NCBI GenBank assembly: GCA_026225945.1
Contig: JAMJFZ010001657.1
Location: forward strand, 868,001 to 932,000
Direction: 5' to 3'
Length of the DNA stretch: 64,000 nt
DNA from: Cricetomys ansorgei
Taxonomy: Eukaryota; Chordata; Mammalia; Rodentia; Nesomyidae
Shown: piece after piece, positions 46,271 through 56,854 of the stretch
How positions within the stretch are numbered: position 1 is the first letter of the stretch
Layout of the letters: every line of letters starts with the position of its first letter
Notes under the pieces: generated by a model
Database searches by the model: none
Seen by the model: the letters and a program-made list of their open reading frames with translations, nothing else
What the model was told of the DNA's origin: nothing
Program-made: the position numbers and the translations under genes

Positions 46271-48214
46271 CATCTTTCCAAATAAGGAATCTGATATTGA
46301 GTACTTAGTAGCTTTTCCAACAAGTTGTCCAAATCCAGACATAAATGATCAAGTAAGGATTCAAGGATCTGCATGGTCTACTGCCACCCCATGGGCTCTG
46401 TCCCTGTAGCTACTCATTAATTTTGCCACCTTACCAAACCTCATAGAAAAAGATCCGCCATGTGTCCATAGTTTCCCACTGGGCAGTAAGTTCTCAGAGG
46501 CAAGGACTATTTCAAGATTACATGTGCAGTATCTCACTTAGTGCCTGTATCCAGCAATCATTCAAGACAGACTTATTGACTAGAGCTCCTATAGTTACTT
46601 ATTCTGGCCCTCCTTGCCCTCTCCTCCCCCTCCTGAGTGTAAATGACTTTAGATGTTTGCAGATAATGTTTGCAATTTTTCAAGGAGAGGAAGAGCAAGG
46701 TGTTGTTGTTCCATTCCCACTCACTGGTGAGAAAACTGAGCAGGTGAGCAGCTTGGTGACGGTGGCTCTCATAAGCTCCTACAGCCACTCTCTGGGTTGC
46801 AGCTTGCATATGACTTTAAATGTACTCTGACACATGACTCTCAATGGTCTGGAGAAAGTGGGCATTGTTTCCAGCTAGTGAAGACTCTTTCCAAAGGCAA
46901 ATCTCAGCAGTGTGGTACTCAGCGCAGTCAGTGGATGGAGTTGCTGGGGCTGACACACTGACCAAGACTTCCCTTCCTGTACTCTATTCCTTTTTCTCTT
47001 CTTTCCTCTCTTCTTCCTTCCCTCTTCCTCCCTTCTTTCCTTTCCCCTCCTGTGCTCTCCTCTTTTATCCCACCCTCTCCTCTCCTCCCTTCTCCTCTCC
47101 TCTTTTCTCTCTTTCCCCGCCTTCCCAGTGCTCTCTTTGCGAGCTGGTCAGTATCCAAGTCATTCTGCCAGTTGGCAGCCTCTGGGTAGTTCAGATGAAT
47201 TCGGGAAAGAGAAAAGTATTAAAAGCGAGCGTTGCCCAGAGTAAAGTGGACACTCCTTGCCTTCCATGACATAACTCAGTTACCACACAATTTCCCTCCC
47301 ACTGCCCTCCACTGCTTTATAGTCACACAATCCCATCCAGTTTCGTGAAGACATATACCTTCTGTCCATAGGAGCAGTGACTCAGAACCTGTACTGCAGG
47401 ACCCTCCCTGTTACAAGTGGGAAACACGTAATGTGTGTGGATAAAAGCCAGACGCACTGGGCTCTAAATAGGAGAGAGTGGGGAACATCAGGAGAGTCGC
47501 AACACTATTTTGGCAAAGTGCTTTTCTGCTCGTGGCCATAATGAAATGAACTTAGAATATGCAATTATATATAATTGGATATAATTAAAAATAAAGGGAT
47601 ACATCTAAAATAAAAGTCTAATTAAAAAAGAAAATTAGCTAGGTGAGAATGTCAAAAATGCTAATTCCATAATTAGTCTTGGGGTCACATACTTCCATTG
47701 AACTTGAATCAGGGTCAATGTCCAATCCCCAGTGAAGCCACATCTGTTCTGTCCTCAGTTTTTGGCGCATGCCTGCTAACACCATGGTTCTTCTTTCCCG
47801 AAACCGCTTAAGTGAGGCTCAACATATGTGACACCCCTTGCAGCCAACTACACAACTACCCTTTGCTTTCTTTCTTCCTTTTACTGCCCTTTCCTTTCCC
47901 TGCCCTCTTCTTTTTTCTGATGGCTCTATAAATACCATACAATGGATGACTAAGATATTATAAAAGGAAAGAAAACTTCAAATTGAGATATCTGATGATC
48001 CATAGCCAAGTGATAATAGGACAATGCCCAGACTTTCTAGGCTTTTGATGTGACACAGTGACAAATACTCTTTATTGGGTAGTGCTGAACCAGAATCTAG
48101 GCATGAGGACTCGATTGGGTATATTTATGAAGTGGGGTATTCTCCAACAATCAGTATAGACTCTCCTGAAAATTCAATACCATGGAAAACAAAAGTAAAA
48201 GCAAAAGGCTTTTG
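46271..48214. other. Unassigned stretch with a pyrimidine-rich tract
   Basis: The CT-rich tract is listed separately. Frames of 122 and 141 aa here read through low-complexity sequence and have no recognisable domain. Confidence 0.5.
46986..47120. repeat. Polypyrimidine/polypurine tract
   Basis: About 135 bp almost wholly C and T on the plus strand with TTCC/CTCC-rich repeats. Confidence 0.9.
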
Positions 48215-48310
48215 TTATTGTTCACACCTGTAATGCCAGAACTTAGGAAACTGAGGCAGGAGGATTTCTTGAGGCTAGCTTAGGCAACGCAGAAAAATAT
48301 CATCTAAAAA
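48215..48310 (+). repeat. Old B1/PB1-type SINE
   Basis: CACACCTGTAATGCCAGAAC and GGAAACTGAGGCAGGAGGAT. Diverged. Confidence 0.7.
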
Positions 48311-48360
48311 TAAGTGCATTAAATACATATAATTTGACTTGAAATATTACAAAGAGATAT

Positions 48361-48852
48361 GAATGTGGTGGTATATCTTTTTTCCCCCTGTCAACTTAAC
48401 ACAAGCTAGTCATCTGAGAAGAGGGAACCTTAAATAACAAAATTGCCTTCATAAAAAAATTCCTGTAGGCAAGCTTGTGGGGCATTTTCACAATTGATGA
48501 TGGGTGTGGAAAGGGCCAGCTCACTGTAGGAAGTGCCATCTCTGGGTGGATGGTCCTGGGATATATAAGAAAGCAAACTGAGCAAGCCAGGAAGCAGTAT
48601 TCCTCCATGGCTTCTGCTTCAGTTCCTGCCTCCAGGTTCCTGCCTTGAGTCTCTGTGCTGATTTTGTTCAGTGATAAACTGAGATATGGAAATATAAGCC
48701 CAATAAACCATTTTCTCCCTAAGCTGTTGTTGGTCATGCTATTTTGTCACAGCAATAGAAACTCTAACTAAGACATAGTACATGCCTGTAATCCCAGAAC
48801 TTGGGAGGTAGATGCAGAAGAAAAGTTCAATCCCAGTGCAAACTACAAAATA

Positions 48853-48856
<4 letters not shown>
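48361..48856 (+). repeat. B1-type SINE split by a transposon
   Basis: AATGTGGTGGTATA (to 48375) and CATGCCTGTAATCCCAGAAC (48781 on) are adjacent in B1 but separated here by the element 48376-48774. Confidence 0.75.
48376..48774 (-). mobile_element. Shared-terminus repeat, copy 7, inserted into a B1
   Basis: Left end TCTTTTTTCCCCCTGTCAAC, right end GAAACTCTAACTAAGAC. Flanks GTGGTATA (48368-48375) and ATAGTACA (48775-48782) match at 5 of 8, all differences transitions, as expected of a decayed 8-bp duplication within a B1 GTGGTACA-like site. Confidence 0.78.

Positions 48857-48908
<52 letters not shown>
48857..48908. repeat. (AT)n microsatellite
   Basis: About 25 AT dinucleotides at the A-rich 3' side of the SINE. 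Confidence 0.95.
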
Positions 48909-48909
<1 letters not shown>

Positions 48910-49489
48910 CTAGAGACATTTTGGGGAAGTATGATCACAGATTGCATACCAGCTGATATTTCTGAGTTAATTTTGATTTTCTTAGATTGGCTATAATGTG
49001 ATTACACAAAATATGTTCATTTTCTCCAGAGGTGAGTGCTAGAATCGTTAAAGATGAGCAATTTCAGGGTCTGTGGTTTACTTCTAGTTGTTTCTTAAAA
49101 TGCATATGGAAGTATTTCTATGTATGCATATATGTAATAAACAATTATATGGTAAAGAAAAGAACAAACAGATTATTGGCTGTTGTTTAGTTTGAGGGAA
49201 AGGCTTAAAATATTTATTGTATGGCTCTCTCAACTATTATGTGGTATGAAAATTTTCCAAAATTTGTAGTTTAAAAGTTTAAAGGAAGCAGGTGTATCAA
49301 ACTTAGCATGCAGCCAGTAATGATAGAACACACTATAATCCAGCACTTGGGAAGCTGTGAGTTCAAGGTTAGCCTATGTTACACAGTGAGACCAGAAGTA
49401 TTGATGCAAGTTCTGCCATTTGTTGGCGAATCATTCGATAATGAACATGAAAAGTGTGAGTCAGCATCACATGTGATCTGGAGTATGCT

Positions 49490-49787
49490 GACAGTTCCAT
49501 TTTGATGGGGTCTTGACCCAGCTTTTTGAGGATGGTTGGATTTGGCGAAAGTCACTGTGGGTGGTGCCACCCCTGGATTGGTGATCCTGGGCGCTATAAG
49601 AAAACAGGCTGAGCAAACCAGTAACCAGCACTCCTCCATGGCTTCTGCTTCAGTTCCTGCCTCCAGGTTCCTGCCCTGGCTTCCTACAGTGATGAACCTG
49701 TAATCTGTAAGGCGAAATAAACCATTTTCTTCCCAAGTTAATTTTGGTCATGGTGTTTTATCACAGAATAAAAACCATAACTAAGAT
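49490..49787 (-). mobile_element. Shared-terminus repeat, copy 8 (truncated)
   Basis: CTCCTCCATGGCTTCTGCTT and CTGCCTCCAGGTTCCTGCC match 48600-48645 almost exactly. The right end AACCATAACTAAGAT is the conserved terminus. The left end is truncated. Confidence 0.72.
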
Positions 49788-50132
49788 ACCAGCTAAGTCA
49801 ATTTAGCATATATTTTCCATCCACCATGGGTATCTGACTGCTCCTGAGATCTGATTGAGTTTTTCACCTCTACCATCCTCTGGTCATATTTGGTAACACT
49901 GTCTTCAGCAAGAATCATATTGGTTGGTTCAGTTAGAATCCTCTTACAGCTGATGTTCCCTTTCTTTCCCACCCTCTGATTTCCACCCTTTTCTTTGACT
50001 ATAAATTCTTATTTACCCAGTCGGCATTTGAACTTGAGCCCCATTTCTCTCCTTCCACATGTGGGTCAGTTTCTTATCACCATGATCCCAAGCAATGTTT
50101 TCCTTACTATACTTCAAATGTGTCATTGAATA

Positions 50133-51150
50133 TTGTAGAAGAATAGATCTGTTTGGAAGCTAGGAAGGGTCTATATCCCAGGGGGTCTATGTGAAGGGAT
50201 CACATTCAGAGACCTGCGTGGTCCAGATGGAATGTAAATAGAATGTTAAAAATGTTGGTATACACCTTTAATTCCAGTATTCAGAAAGCAGTGGTAGCAA
50301 ACATCTTTAATCCAAGTATTCAGAAGGCAATGGTGGTCCATGCCTTTAATCCCTAAAACAGAGTATGGGAGCAGACACAGGAAGCAGAGCTCAGAAAGAG
50401 TCAGTGTTACACAAGAACTGATGTCTGAAATGAGTCAGTGAAGGACAGACAAAGTGACTAATCAAAGGAAGAGTTAGCAGAGTGAGTCAGAGTGAGAACA
50501 TACCCACTCTCACAATATAAAAGCAGGCTCTTAACTCAGAGCAGAGTCAGTTATAGCAGTCTGAAGCAGGCAGGCTCAGGGAGAGACACAGAGACATAGA
50601 GGCAGCTCAGCAGAAGAAGTCAGAATCAGAAGGAAAGAGACAGTTAGAAGCTGAGCAGAGCAGTTCAGTCTGAGGCAGTCAAAGAATCGGCCAGAGTCAC
50701 AAGAGTTCAGTCAGAAACAGTTAGCCAGCTCAAAAGGTCACTTTGAACTAGTAAGTTTAGAGAAGAGTTTGAACCTGATGTGTGTGTGTCTCAGCTCGGA
50801 AGTCTCATTCTCAAGGACTTAAAGGTAATTCCTATGAAATATGGAAGTTTATTTTTAGTTATGTTTAAAATAATTGTTTTTGTGCACTGTTGGAAAAAGG
50901 GATACATAGGCCTTGGCATTTTGTATTTTCTGCAGGTGTTGGGTTTCTGTGGGGGATGTTTGATTGCTTATGATCTGCACCTGAATGAATCTGAGTGAAT
51001 AAAAACACCTGAGCTCAGACGCTCGAGGTTCCACTGTCCAGTCTGGCATTGGCCATGACAATGGTTCTTTTTGCTGAGGTCTGGCAGGGCTTCCACCTAT
51101 GAAAATGCCTCTTTGTCTTCTTGGCTTAACCACCACAGCAGTGAACTATT
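50133..51150 (+). mobile_element. Putative solo LTR of an endogenous retrovirus
   Basis: About 1 kb with LTR-like order: three tandem imperfect B1-like units of about 39 bp (50255-50355), a TATAAAAG box (50517-50524), a purine-rich CAG/GAG leader, AATAAA (50999-51004) and a GC-richer end. It begins TG and ends CA. A truncated relative of its 3' third lies at 58108-58395. No gag, pol or env is seen. The family name is unknown to me, and the edges are not confirmed by a target duplication. Confidence 0.55.
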
Positions 51151-51329
51151 GCATGTGACTACCAAGAAGGATAGTGCTGTGGTTTGGATATGAGGTATTC
51201 CTTAAAGGATCGTGTGCTAAGGGCTCATAGCCAGCATTGAGGTGACTGGATCTTCATGATATTAACTTTATCAGTTAACCTTGCATGTTCCCTCTTCAAT
51301 AAAACCAAAAACTTGTTCTGTGAAAAGAT

Positions 51330-51490
51330 GGACAAACCTAGGCATGGTGGCACACGTCTTTAATCCCAGCACTTGAGAGACAGAGGCAGATGAATTTCTG
51401 GGAGTTTGAGGTCAATCTGGTCTTCAGAGTGGGTTTAGAGACAGCAGAGTTACAACAGAGAAAACTCTGTCTTGAAAAATACATAAAAAC
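51330..51490 (+). repeat. B1 SINE
   Basis: GGCACACGTCTTTAATCCCA through GTTTGAGGTCAATCTGGTC with internal drift and an A-rich tail. Confidence 0.9.
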
Positions 51491-51534
51491 AAAAACACCC
51501 CCCAAGACTAAATTAAACTAAGAAATAAAAAGAT

Positions 51535-51840
51535 TGCTACTAATCTCAGAGAAACACAAAGGACTGAAGAGGAGTGCTTGGAACAGCTCTCTATTAGTAA
51601 ATATGGCAAGTTAGATGACAAGAACAAATCCCTAGAAAGACATAAATTATTAAAGATGACCCAAGACAGAATAGATAGTCTGGATAGGCCTGCAATGAGA
51701 GATTAAATTAGTAATTTTTAAAAGTCTAGAGCCAGGTAGTTTCTGTTCAATTATAGCAAACATTTTTGGAAAGGACTAATGCCAATTCTTCACAAACTAC
51801 TTCAAAAAGTAGACAGGACAGGATCATAACTTTCCTATGA
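51535..51840 (+). repeat. L1 ORF2 relic
   Basis: GGAAAGGACTAATGCCAATT, TTCACAAACTACTTCAAAAA and GTAGACAGGACAGG match a sense L1 ORF2 stretch. Short and broken. Confidence 0.6.
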
Positions 51841-51859
51841 CAGTATCACTGTAATGCTA

Positions 51860-51945
51860 CCATATTCAGGTTCTGGAGATCAAATCCAGGTCTTCATACA
51901 TGCCCAACAAGTGTTCCACCAGCTGAGCTGAATCCCAGAGCCTGT
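51860..51945 (-). repeat. B4/ID-like SINE fragment
   Basis: GGAGATCAAATCCAGGTCTT and CCACCAGCTGAGCTGAATCC. Confidence 0.6.
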
Positions 51946-52004
51946 TCTGGACCAATGGAGACATTTTCACCAAAGAAGCTTGTGACTTTCATACATTCAT
52001 GTGC

Positions 52005-52009
<5 letters not shown>

Positions 52010-52054
<45 letters not shown>

Positions 52055-52202
52055 CAGAGAGAGAGACAGAGAGAGAGACAGAGAGAGACAAACACACACA
52101 CACACACAGAGACAGAGAGATACAGAGAGAGACAGACAGACAGACAGACACACACACACACACAGAGACAGAGACAGAGAGACAGAGAGAGACAGAGAGA
52201 GA

Positions 52203-52235
<33 letters not shown>
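52010..52235. repeat. Compound (CA)n(GA)n(CAGA)n microsatellite
   Basis: About 225 bp alternating blocks of CA, GA, GACA and CAGA units. Open in several frames on both strands only because it has few stops. Confidence 0.97.
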
Positions 52236-52236
<1 letters not shown>

Positions 52237-53100
52237 TGCTTAAAGCAACTGGAAATATAGAACTAGTGTATGGTTCACCTAAACTACCCATGGTCTTCAT
52301 GGGCACATTTGATATGATCAAAATGGCATATTTTTTGAAGGCTCTTAAATCCAAAGAGGTTAAAACACACCATGTCTGTGATTGCCTCAAGTCACACGTG
52401 GAAATTCTGCTTCACCTACAACCACCCCACCCCCCACTCCACCACTCCTTCCCCAACCCGAAGCTGTGGGGAAAGACCCTCCCCCATTCATACAGCTAGC
52501 AATAAGATAGAAAAAGGCATGGACCCAACCATGCCCTTTCTCAAGTTGCTCTTCTGTAGATGGCCTCTTGTCAACCTCATTTCCCTATCTGAAGCCCACC
52601 CTTAGTACAAGAACATACTGTACAATCCATAAACCGCTGGTCATGAGCAGAGTTGAGAGCTATTTTTAAACTAATTAAGAACCCTTCAACTTAAAAAAAA
52701 AGTTTGTTTTAATTTGTGAAACCTCTAACCACAAGCCAACCCGTGTAATAGCAGATGTGGAGACTAATTACAGCCCTGGCTGAGGCAATGGTCCAGGAAG
52801 ACACAGAGAACAGGCAGGCGATCCAGACTCCCCAAGGGAATTAGCAAACACAGTCGGAAAGTCTTTCAAATTCAATACAGCTCCTGATTTGATGGTTTCT
52901 AGAAGTTACAAAGAACATTAATAAATAAGACAAAGAATCTCAAAGACACCACAAGTACAGAAGAGATTTAAGAGATACGTGCCAAAACAGAACATGCTAA
53001 GTGGTTCACACTGCCCAGATGAGAGAAATAAAATAGGAAATTTGTCTGAATGAGCCGAACTTCGAATTGTAATAACATGACATATGTCTGAGAATTTTAA
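52236..53100. other. Unassigned intergenic stretch
   Basis: No recognisable repeat, RNA or gene. Confidence 0.55.
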
Positions 53101-53489
53101 TTTGTTTTGTGGTGGTGGAGGACAAACCTAGGGCCTTATACATGTTAAACATGACCAAACTATACTCTCAACCCCTGTACGGGTATTTAAATACTTAAGG
53201 AACTAAGTTCTTTATATACTAAAATGTCTGATCTTTTTCTCCTTGGAAAAGGAGAATCTCAAATGAAAAGACTTTTGGAAATCTTACTTGATATAAAAGA
53301 CTACAGCATTATATACTTTTGTATGATCTTAACTCTGTGTGTGCATGTGTGTGTGTGTGTGCGTGCACGCGTGAGGGAGTGCACACATGTATGCTGTTTC
53401 TGGAGCACTAATCCATGGATGCAATAAGCAATCACTTTACCACTGGCCTGTATCACCAGTTTCTTGGTTTGTAAGACAACAAAGTCTTG

Positions 53490-53690
53490 CTTATGGCTCT
53501 ACAGGTTGAACTATTTGCAGCCTAAGCTGGCTGTGTAGCCAAGAATGATTCTGAACTCCATCTCCTGCCTCGTGTGCTGGAATTACAGGCTTGTGCCACC
53601 ATGTATTAGTGTGCTAGGGATTAAACCCAGGACTTTGTGCAAGCTAAGCACACATTTTACCAACTGACCTACATTCGAAGTCCTTGCTTG
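53490..53690 (-). repeat. B4-type SINE
   Basis: CAGCCTAAGCTGGCTGTGTA, GTGCTGGAATTACAGGCTTG and GGGATTAAACCCAGGAC mark an antisense composite SINE. Confidence 0.82.
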
Positions 53691-53694
53691 TTTA

Positions 53695-53975
53695 TGGTTT
53701 TGTCTTGAACCAGGGTCTTGTTATGTGTGGTGGCCCACACCTTTAATTTCAGCACTCTATAGGGAGAGGCAGACAGCTCTGTGAGTTCAAGGTTAGCTTG
53801 ATGGGCAAATCTAATTGCAGGCCAGATAGGGCTACACACTGACACCCTGTCTCAAAACAAAATAAAAACCAAAAGAAACAGGGTTTTGCTATGTAGCCTA
53901 GACTGTTCTCAAACTTGCAATCCTCTTGTCTCAGGCTCCTAGATGTTGAAATTGCAAATGTCTGTGACCTGATAC
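53695..53975 (-). repeat. B1-type SINE (minus), split by a second B1
   Basis: The antisense start (AACCAGGGTCTTG) and the remainder (GCTATGTAGCCTAGACTGTT onward) are separated by a plus-strand B1 at 53721-53874. Confidence 0.75.
53721..53874 (+). repeat. B1 SINE with target-site duplication
   Basis: CCCACACCTTTAATTTCAGC through CACCCTGTCTCAAAAC. Flanked by GAACCAGGGTCTTG (53707-53720) and GAAACAGGGTTTTG (53875-53888), 12 of 14 identical. Confidence 0.9.
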
Positions 53976-53984
53976 AGTCCGATA

Positions 53985-54920
53985 AATATCATGGGATTGG
54001 AGTTATTTATACATCCTAGGTATTAACCTCTTGTAAGATATACAATTTGAAAATATTTTCTCCCTGTGGTTTGCTACTGTGCCCTGTTGATTTCTTCCTG
54101 TGACATACACTAGTTTTGTATTTTTATGCCATCTAATGTTTTATCTGTTTGCTCATTTGCTGGCTGGCTTTTGTGTGATAATCAAGAAATTATTTCTATG
54201 CTATGTGCATGTTACTTTTTATATGAGTTTTATAGTCTTAGATCATATGTGCTTAGGTCCTTGATTCATTCTGAATTAAATTTTGTGTTTGGGAGAGTTC
54301 AGCTTCATTCATCACATGTGGATACTCAATTCTCCTACCTCCATTGGTTGAAGAGACATCTTTTTTCATTGAATGGTCTTGGGACATTTATTAAATCATT
54401 GACCAATACACAGATGTTTCTTTCTGGGCACCCTAGCCTCTTCTGTATCCATACTAGGCCACTTTGATTTGATATCTGTGAATTGCAGTGACTGTTGATA
54501 TCAGCAAAAATGCAGTCTTCAGCTTCATTATTAGATTGTTTTGTCTATTTGGGTGCCTGAGATTCTCTATGGATTTGGGGTGACTTTTTCTATTTCTGAA
54601 ACACATTATTAGAGTTTTCTTAGAGATTGAACTTACACATGAGATTGCTATGAGCATCTTAACAACAGTAAGTCTTCAACCCCACAAAAACAAGCATAGT
54701 TCTACCCACTTACATCTTCTTTATTTCTTCAAGAGTATTTCACAGATTTCAGGTAATAAGTTTGGGCCTCCTTGGCTAACTTTACTCTCACTTTATTCTT
54801 TTTGATATTGCTATGAATGATGTTTGTTTTATTTATTTCCTTTGTAGATCATTCAATACAATAATCTAAAGTTTGGAGTGTTGATCTTATATCCTGTAAC
54901 TTAGTGACATTGGTTCTAAC
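53985..54920 (-). repeat. Old L1 relic
   Basis: Antisense L1 ORF2 landmarks: GTTGAAGAGACATCTTTTTT, GGGACATTTATTAAATCATT and a TTTATTTCCTTTGTAG region. Heavily decayed. The 113-aa frame at 54126 is a translation of this relic. Confidence 0.6.
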
Positions 54921-55575
54921 ACGCTGCTTTTGCTATTGCTGTTGTTGGGCTTTAGGGTTCCGTATGCCTAAGATCACAACAGTTGTGAACAGAAATAAGC
55001 AGTAAGTTCTCTTTGCCACTGAGCTATTTCATCAGACTCTGTTTTCTATCTTTACCTTCAGTATGTTGTCGTGGTTTATTTCTAATCTACTATATAAACA
55101 TAAAAGTTAGAGTCAGTTTCCTAAGGGATCAAACCTCAAGTGTAAAATATTCCTGAACTTAGACTAGAAAGAAAACAGGTTCCTCTGAGTTCATGGAGTA
55201 GGACCTTCTGAGCAACCGGGGGTTCTTGCAACTAATTTTCAGAGAGAACACAACTGTTAACGTATAAGAAAATGTGCCAAATCAAAGCTTATATATCCAT
55301 TAAGTGCAATTCTAAAATGTGGAAATCACTTAGAACTTTCAAGATCAGAAGTCTTTTCATGGAGCACGAGTCTATTGGTGTTATTTAGAAGGTCTCACAC
55401 GTGGCAGTTGCTAAAATGAAATGACCTGAGTCAGCTGAGTACCATGTCTGACATTCTTGGCTGCCTGCTGCGGAGGAGACAGTGTTTGTAGTTCTTCCCC
55501 TTCTTTCCACTGGTTTAAAGCAATGGCCAACTGTGCAAAAGTTGGCTGACTACATGCCTGTAAGACTTGTCTTAA
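54921..55575. other. Unassigned intergenic stretch
   Basis: No recognisable gene or repeat. Confidence 0.5.
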
Positions 55576-55579
55576 TATT

Positions 55580-55768
55580 TTTAAATTTATTTTCATTTGC
55601 ACGTATGTGTGTGTCTCTATGTGTGCCGTGTGTGTATGAAGACTAGAAGGGAACACAAGATGCCCTAGAGCAGGAGTTACAAGTGGTTGTGAGCTTCTGG
55701 GAACAGAACTCTGGTCATCTGGAAGAGCAGCATGCACTCTTAAACACTGAGCCATCTCTCCAACCCCA
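55580..55768 (-). repeat. B3-type SINE
   Basis: TG-rich 3' part and GAGCCATCTCTCCAACCCC at the antisense 5' end. Confidence 0.87.
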
Positions 55769-56259
55769 GAATAACTGTAATTTAAATGAGCAGCCTTGAA
55801 GTCGATTTTGTTTGTTGTGGTGTAGGATGGGGTGAAGAAGCCCAAAATGGAAGTCAGCAAAGCCCTCCGTGCATATTGGTGCTTAAGATTTTAAGCTTGT
55901 GTATTGCAAACTGTGGTTTAGGAAACCTTTTCAAGATCCAGGCTGGTGTTTGGCACCCTCTGGTGGGAAGTTTGGACATATACAGCTCAGATACTGGCTA
56001 AATTAGTAATGATTACTAATTGTATTATTTACTAAGTACCAGACATTGAACTAATTAAGCCCGTTGTATGGCATTTTCTTCTCTTTATAACTACCTGATA
56101 ACTACACACTGTGTTCCAAAGTTACTGATTACAGAACTAGCACAGAGAGTGAATGATCACAGTTACACAGCTGGCAAGTGGCAGAGATGAAATTGAAAGA
56201 TGCTCCCTTCCCCACAGTGCCCCACATCTGCTCATCAGGTCAGAACCTGGGCTTGAGGG

Positions 56260-56518
56260 GCTCCTCCGCAACTGGCTTAATGTCTCTAGGAATTGACTGT
56301 CCCTGTGAAGGGCAGTCCCTCCAGGGTCAGTAGGTCCCAGCTGTCAAAGCTTAAGCTTATGGGAAATAGAAGACATAGTTAACATACTGCCCAATATTGT
56401 GCATATTTAAATACAGATTATTTGTTATAACATACTTTCATATATTTTTCCATTTAAATCACAGGTAAGGCATCCGAGTGGTTTGTTGTTATTTTGAAAC
56501 GGGGTCCTATTTCAGCCA
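56260..56518 (+). repeat. Duplicated block, copy A
   Basis: Collinear with 59665-59940: CTCCTCxGCAA, GGAATTGAC, TCCCTCxAGGGTCAGT, CTGTCAAAGC, AGAAGACATxGT, CATTTAAATCA, GGTAAGGCATC and a shared GTTATTTTGAAACxGGG end that is the start of an antisense B1. Confidence 0.75.
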
Positions 56519-56790
56519 CAATATCCAGCACACTTAATTAATTTATCTTCTCTTATATAATACATCCAGAATCCTCTCCTCCTCTCCTTCCACTCCTCCA
56601 AGCTCCCCCCATCTTCCCTCTCCCCCAAATCTACCCTGTGCCCCTGCTCTCTCCCTTCTCCTCAGAAAAGAGCTATCTTCCCAGGGTCACCACTCAAACA
56701 GGACACAACAAGATGGAAGAAGGCCAGGCACTAATCCCTGCATCAAGGTGGACTAGGAAACCCAGCAGGATGACTGCTCAATTGTTATAG
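56519..56790 (-). repeat. Rodent L1 3'-end fragment
   Basis: C-rich CTCCTCCAAGCTCCCCCCAT then AACAGGACACAACAAGATGG and CTAGGAAACCCAGCAGG parallel 10600-10800. It truncates the B1 at the end of duplicated block A. Confidence 0.6.
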
Positions 56791-56854
56791 TAAGATCTTA
56801 AAATAATTTCAAGTGTTCACTTGTTGATCATAGTATACTCCCAAAAGCAAGTAT

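Noticed and set aside
46844..47269. 141-aa plus-strand frame
   Set aside because: Its centre is the polypyrimidine tract (Ser/Pro/Phe-rich translation). No domain.
51999..52499. 166-aa plus-strand frame (and overlapping frames on both strands)
   Set aside because: Translation of the CA/GA microsatellite; Thr-His and Arg-Glu repeats only.
55411..55860. 149-aa minus-strand frame
   Set aside because: Runs through an antisense B3 SINE and has no recognisable domain, conserved start or splice context.
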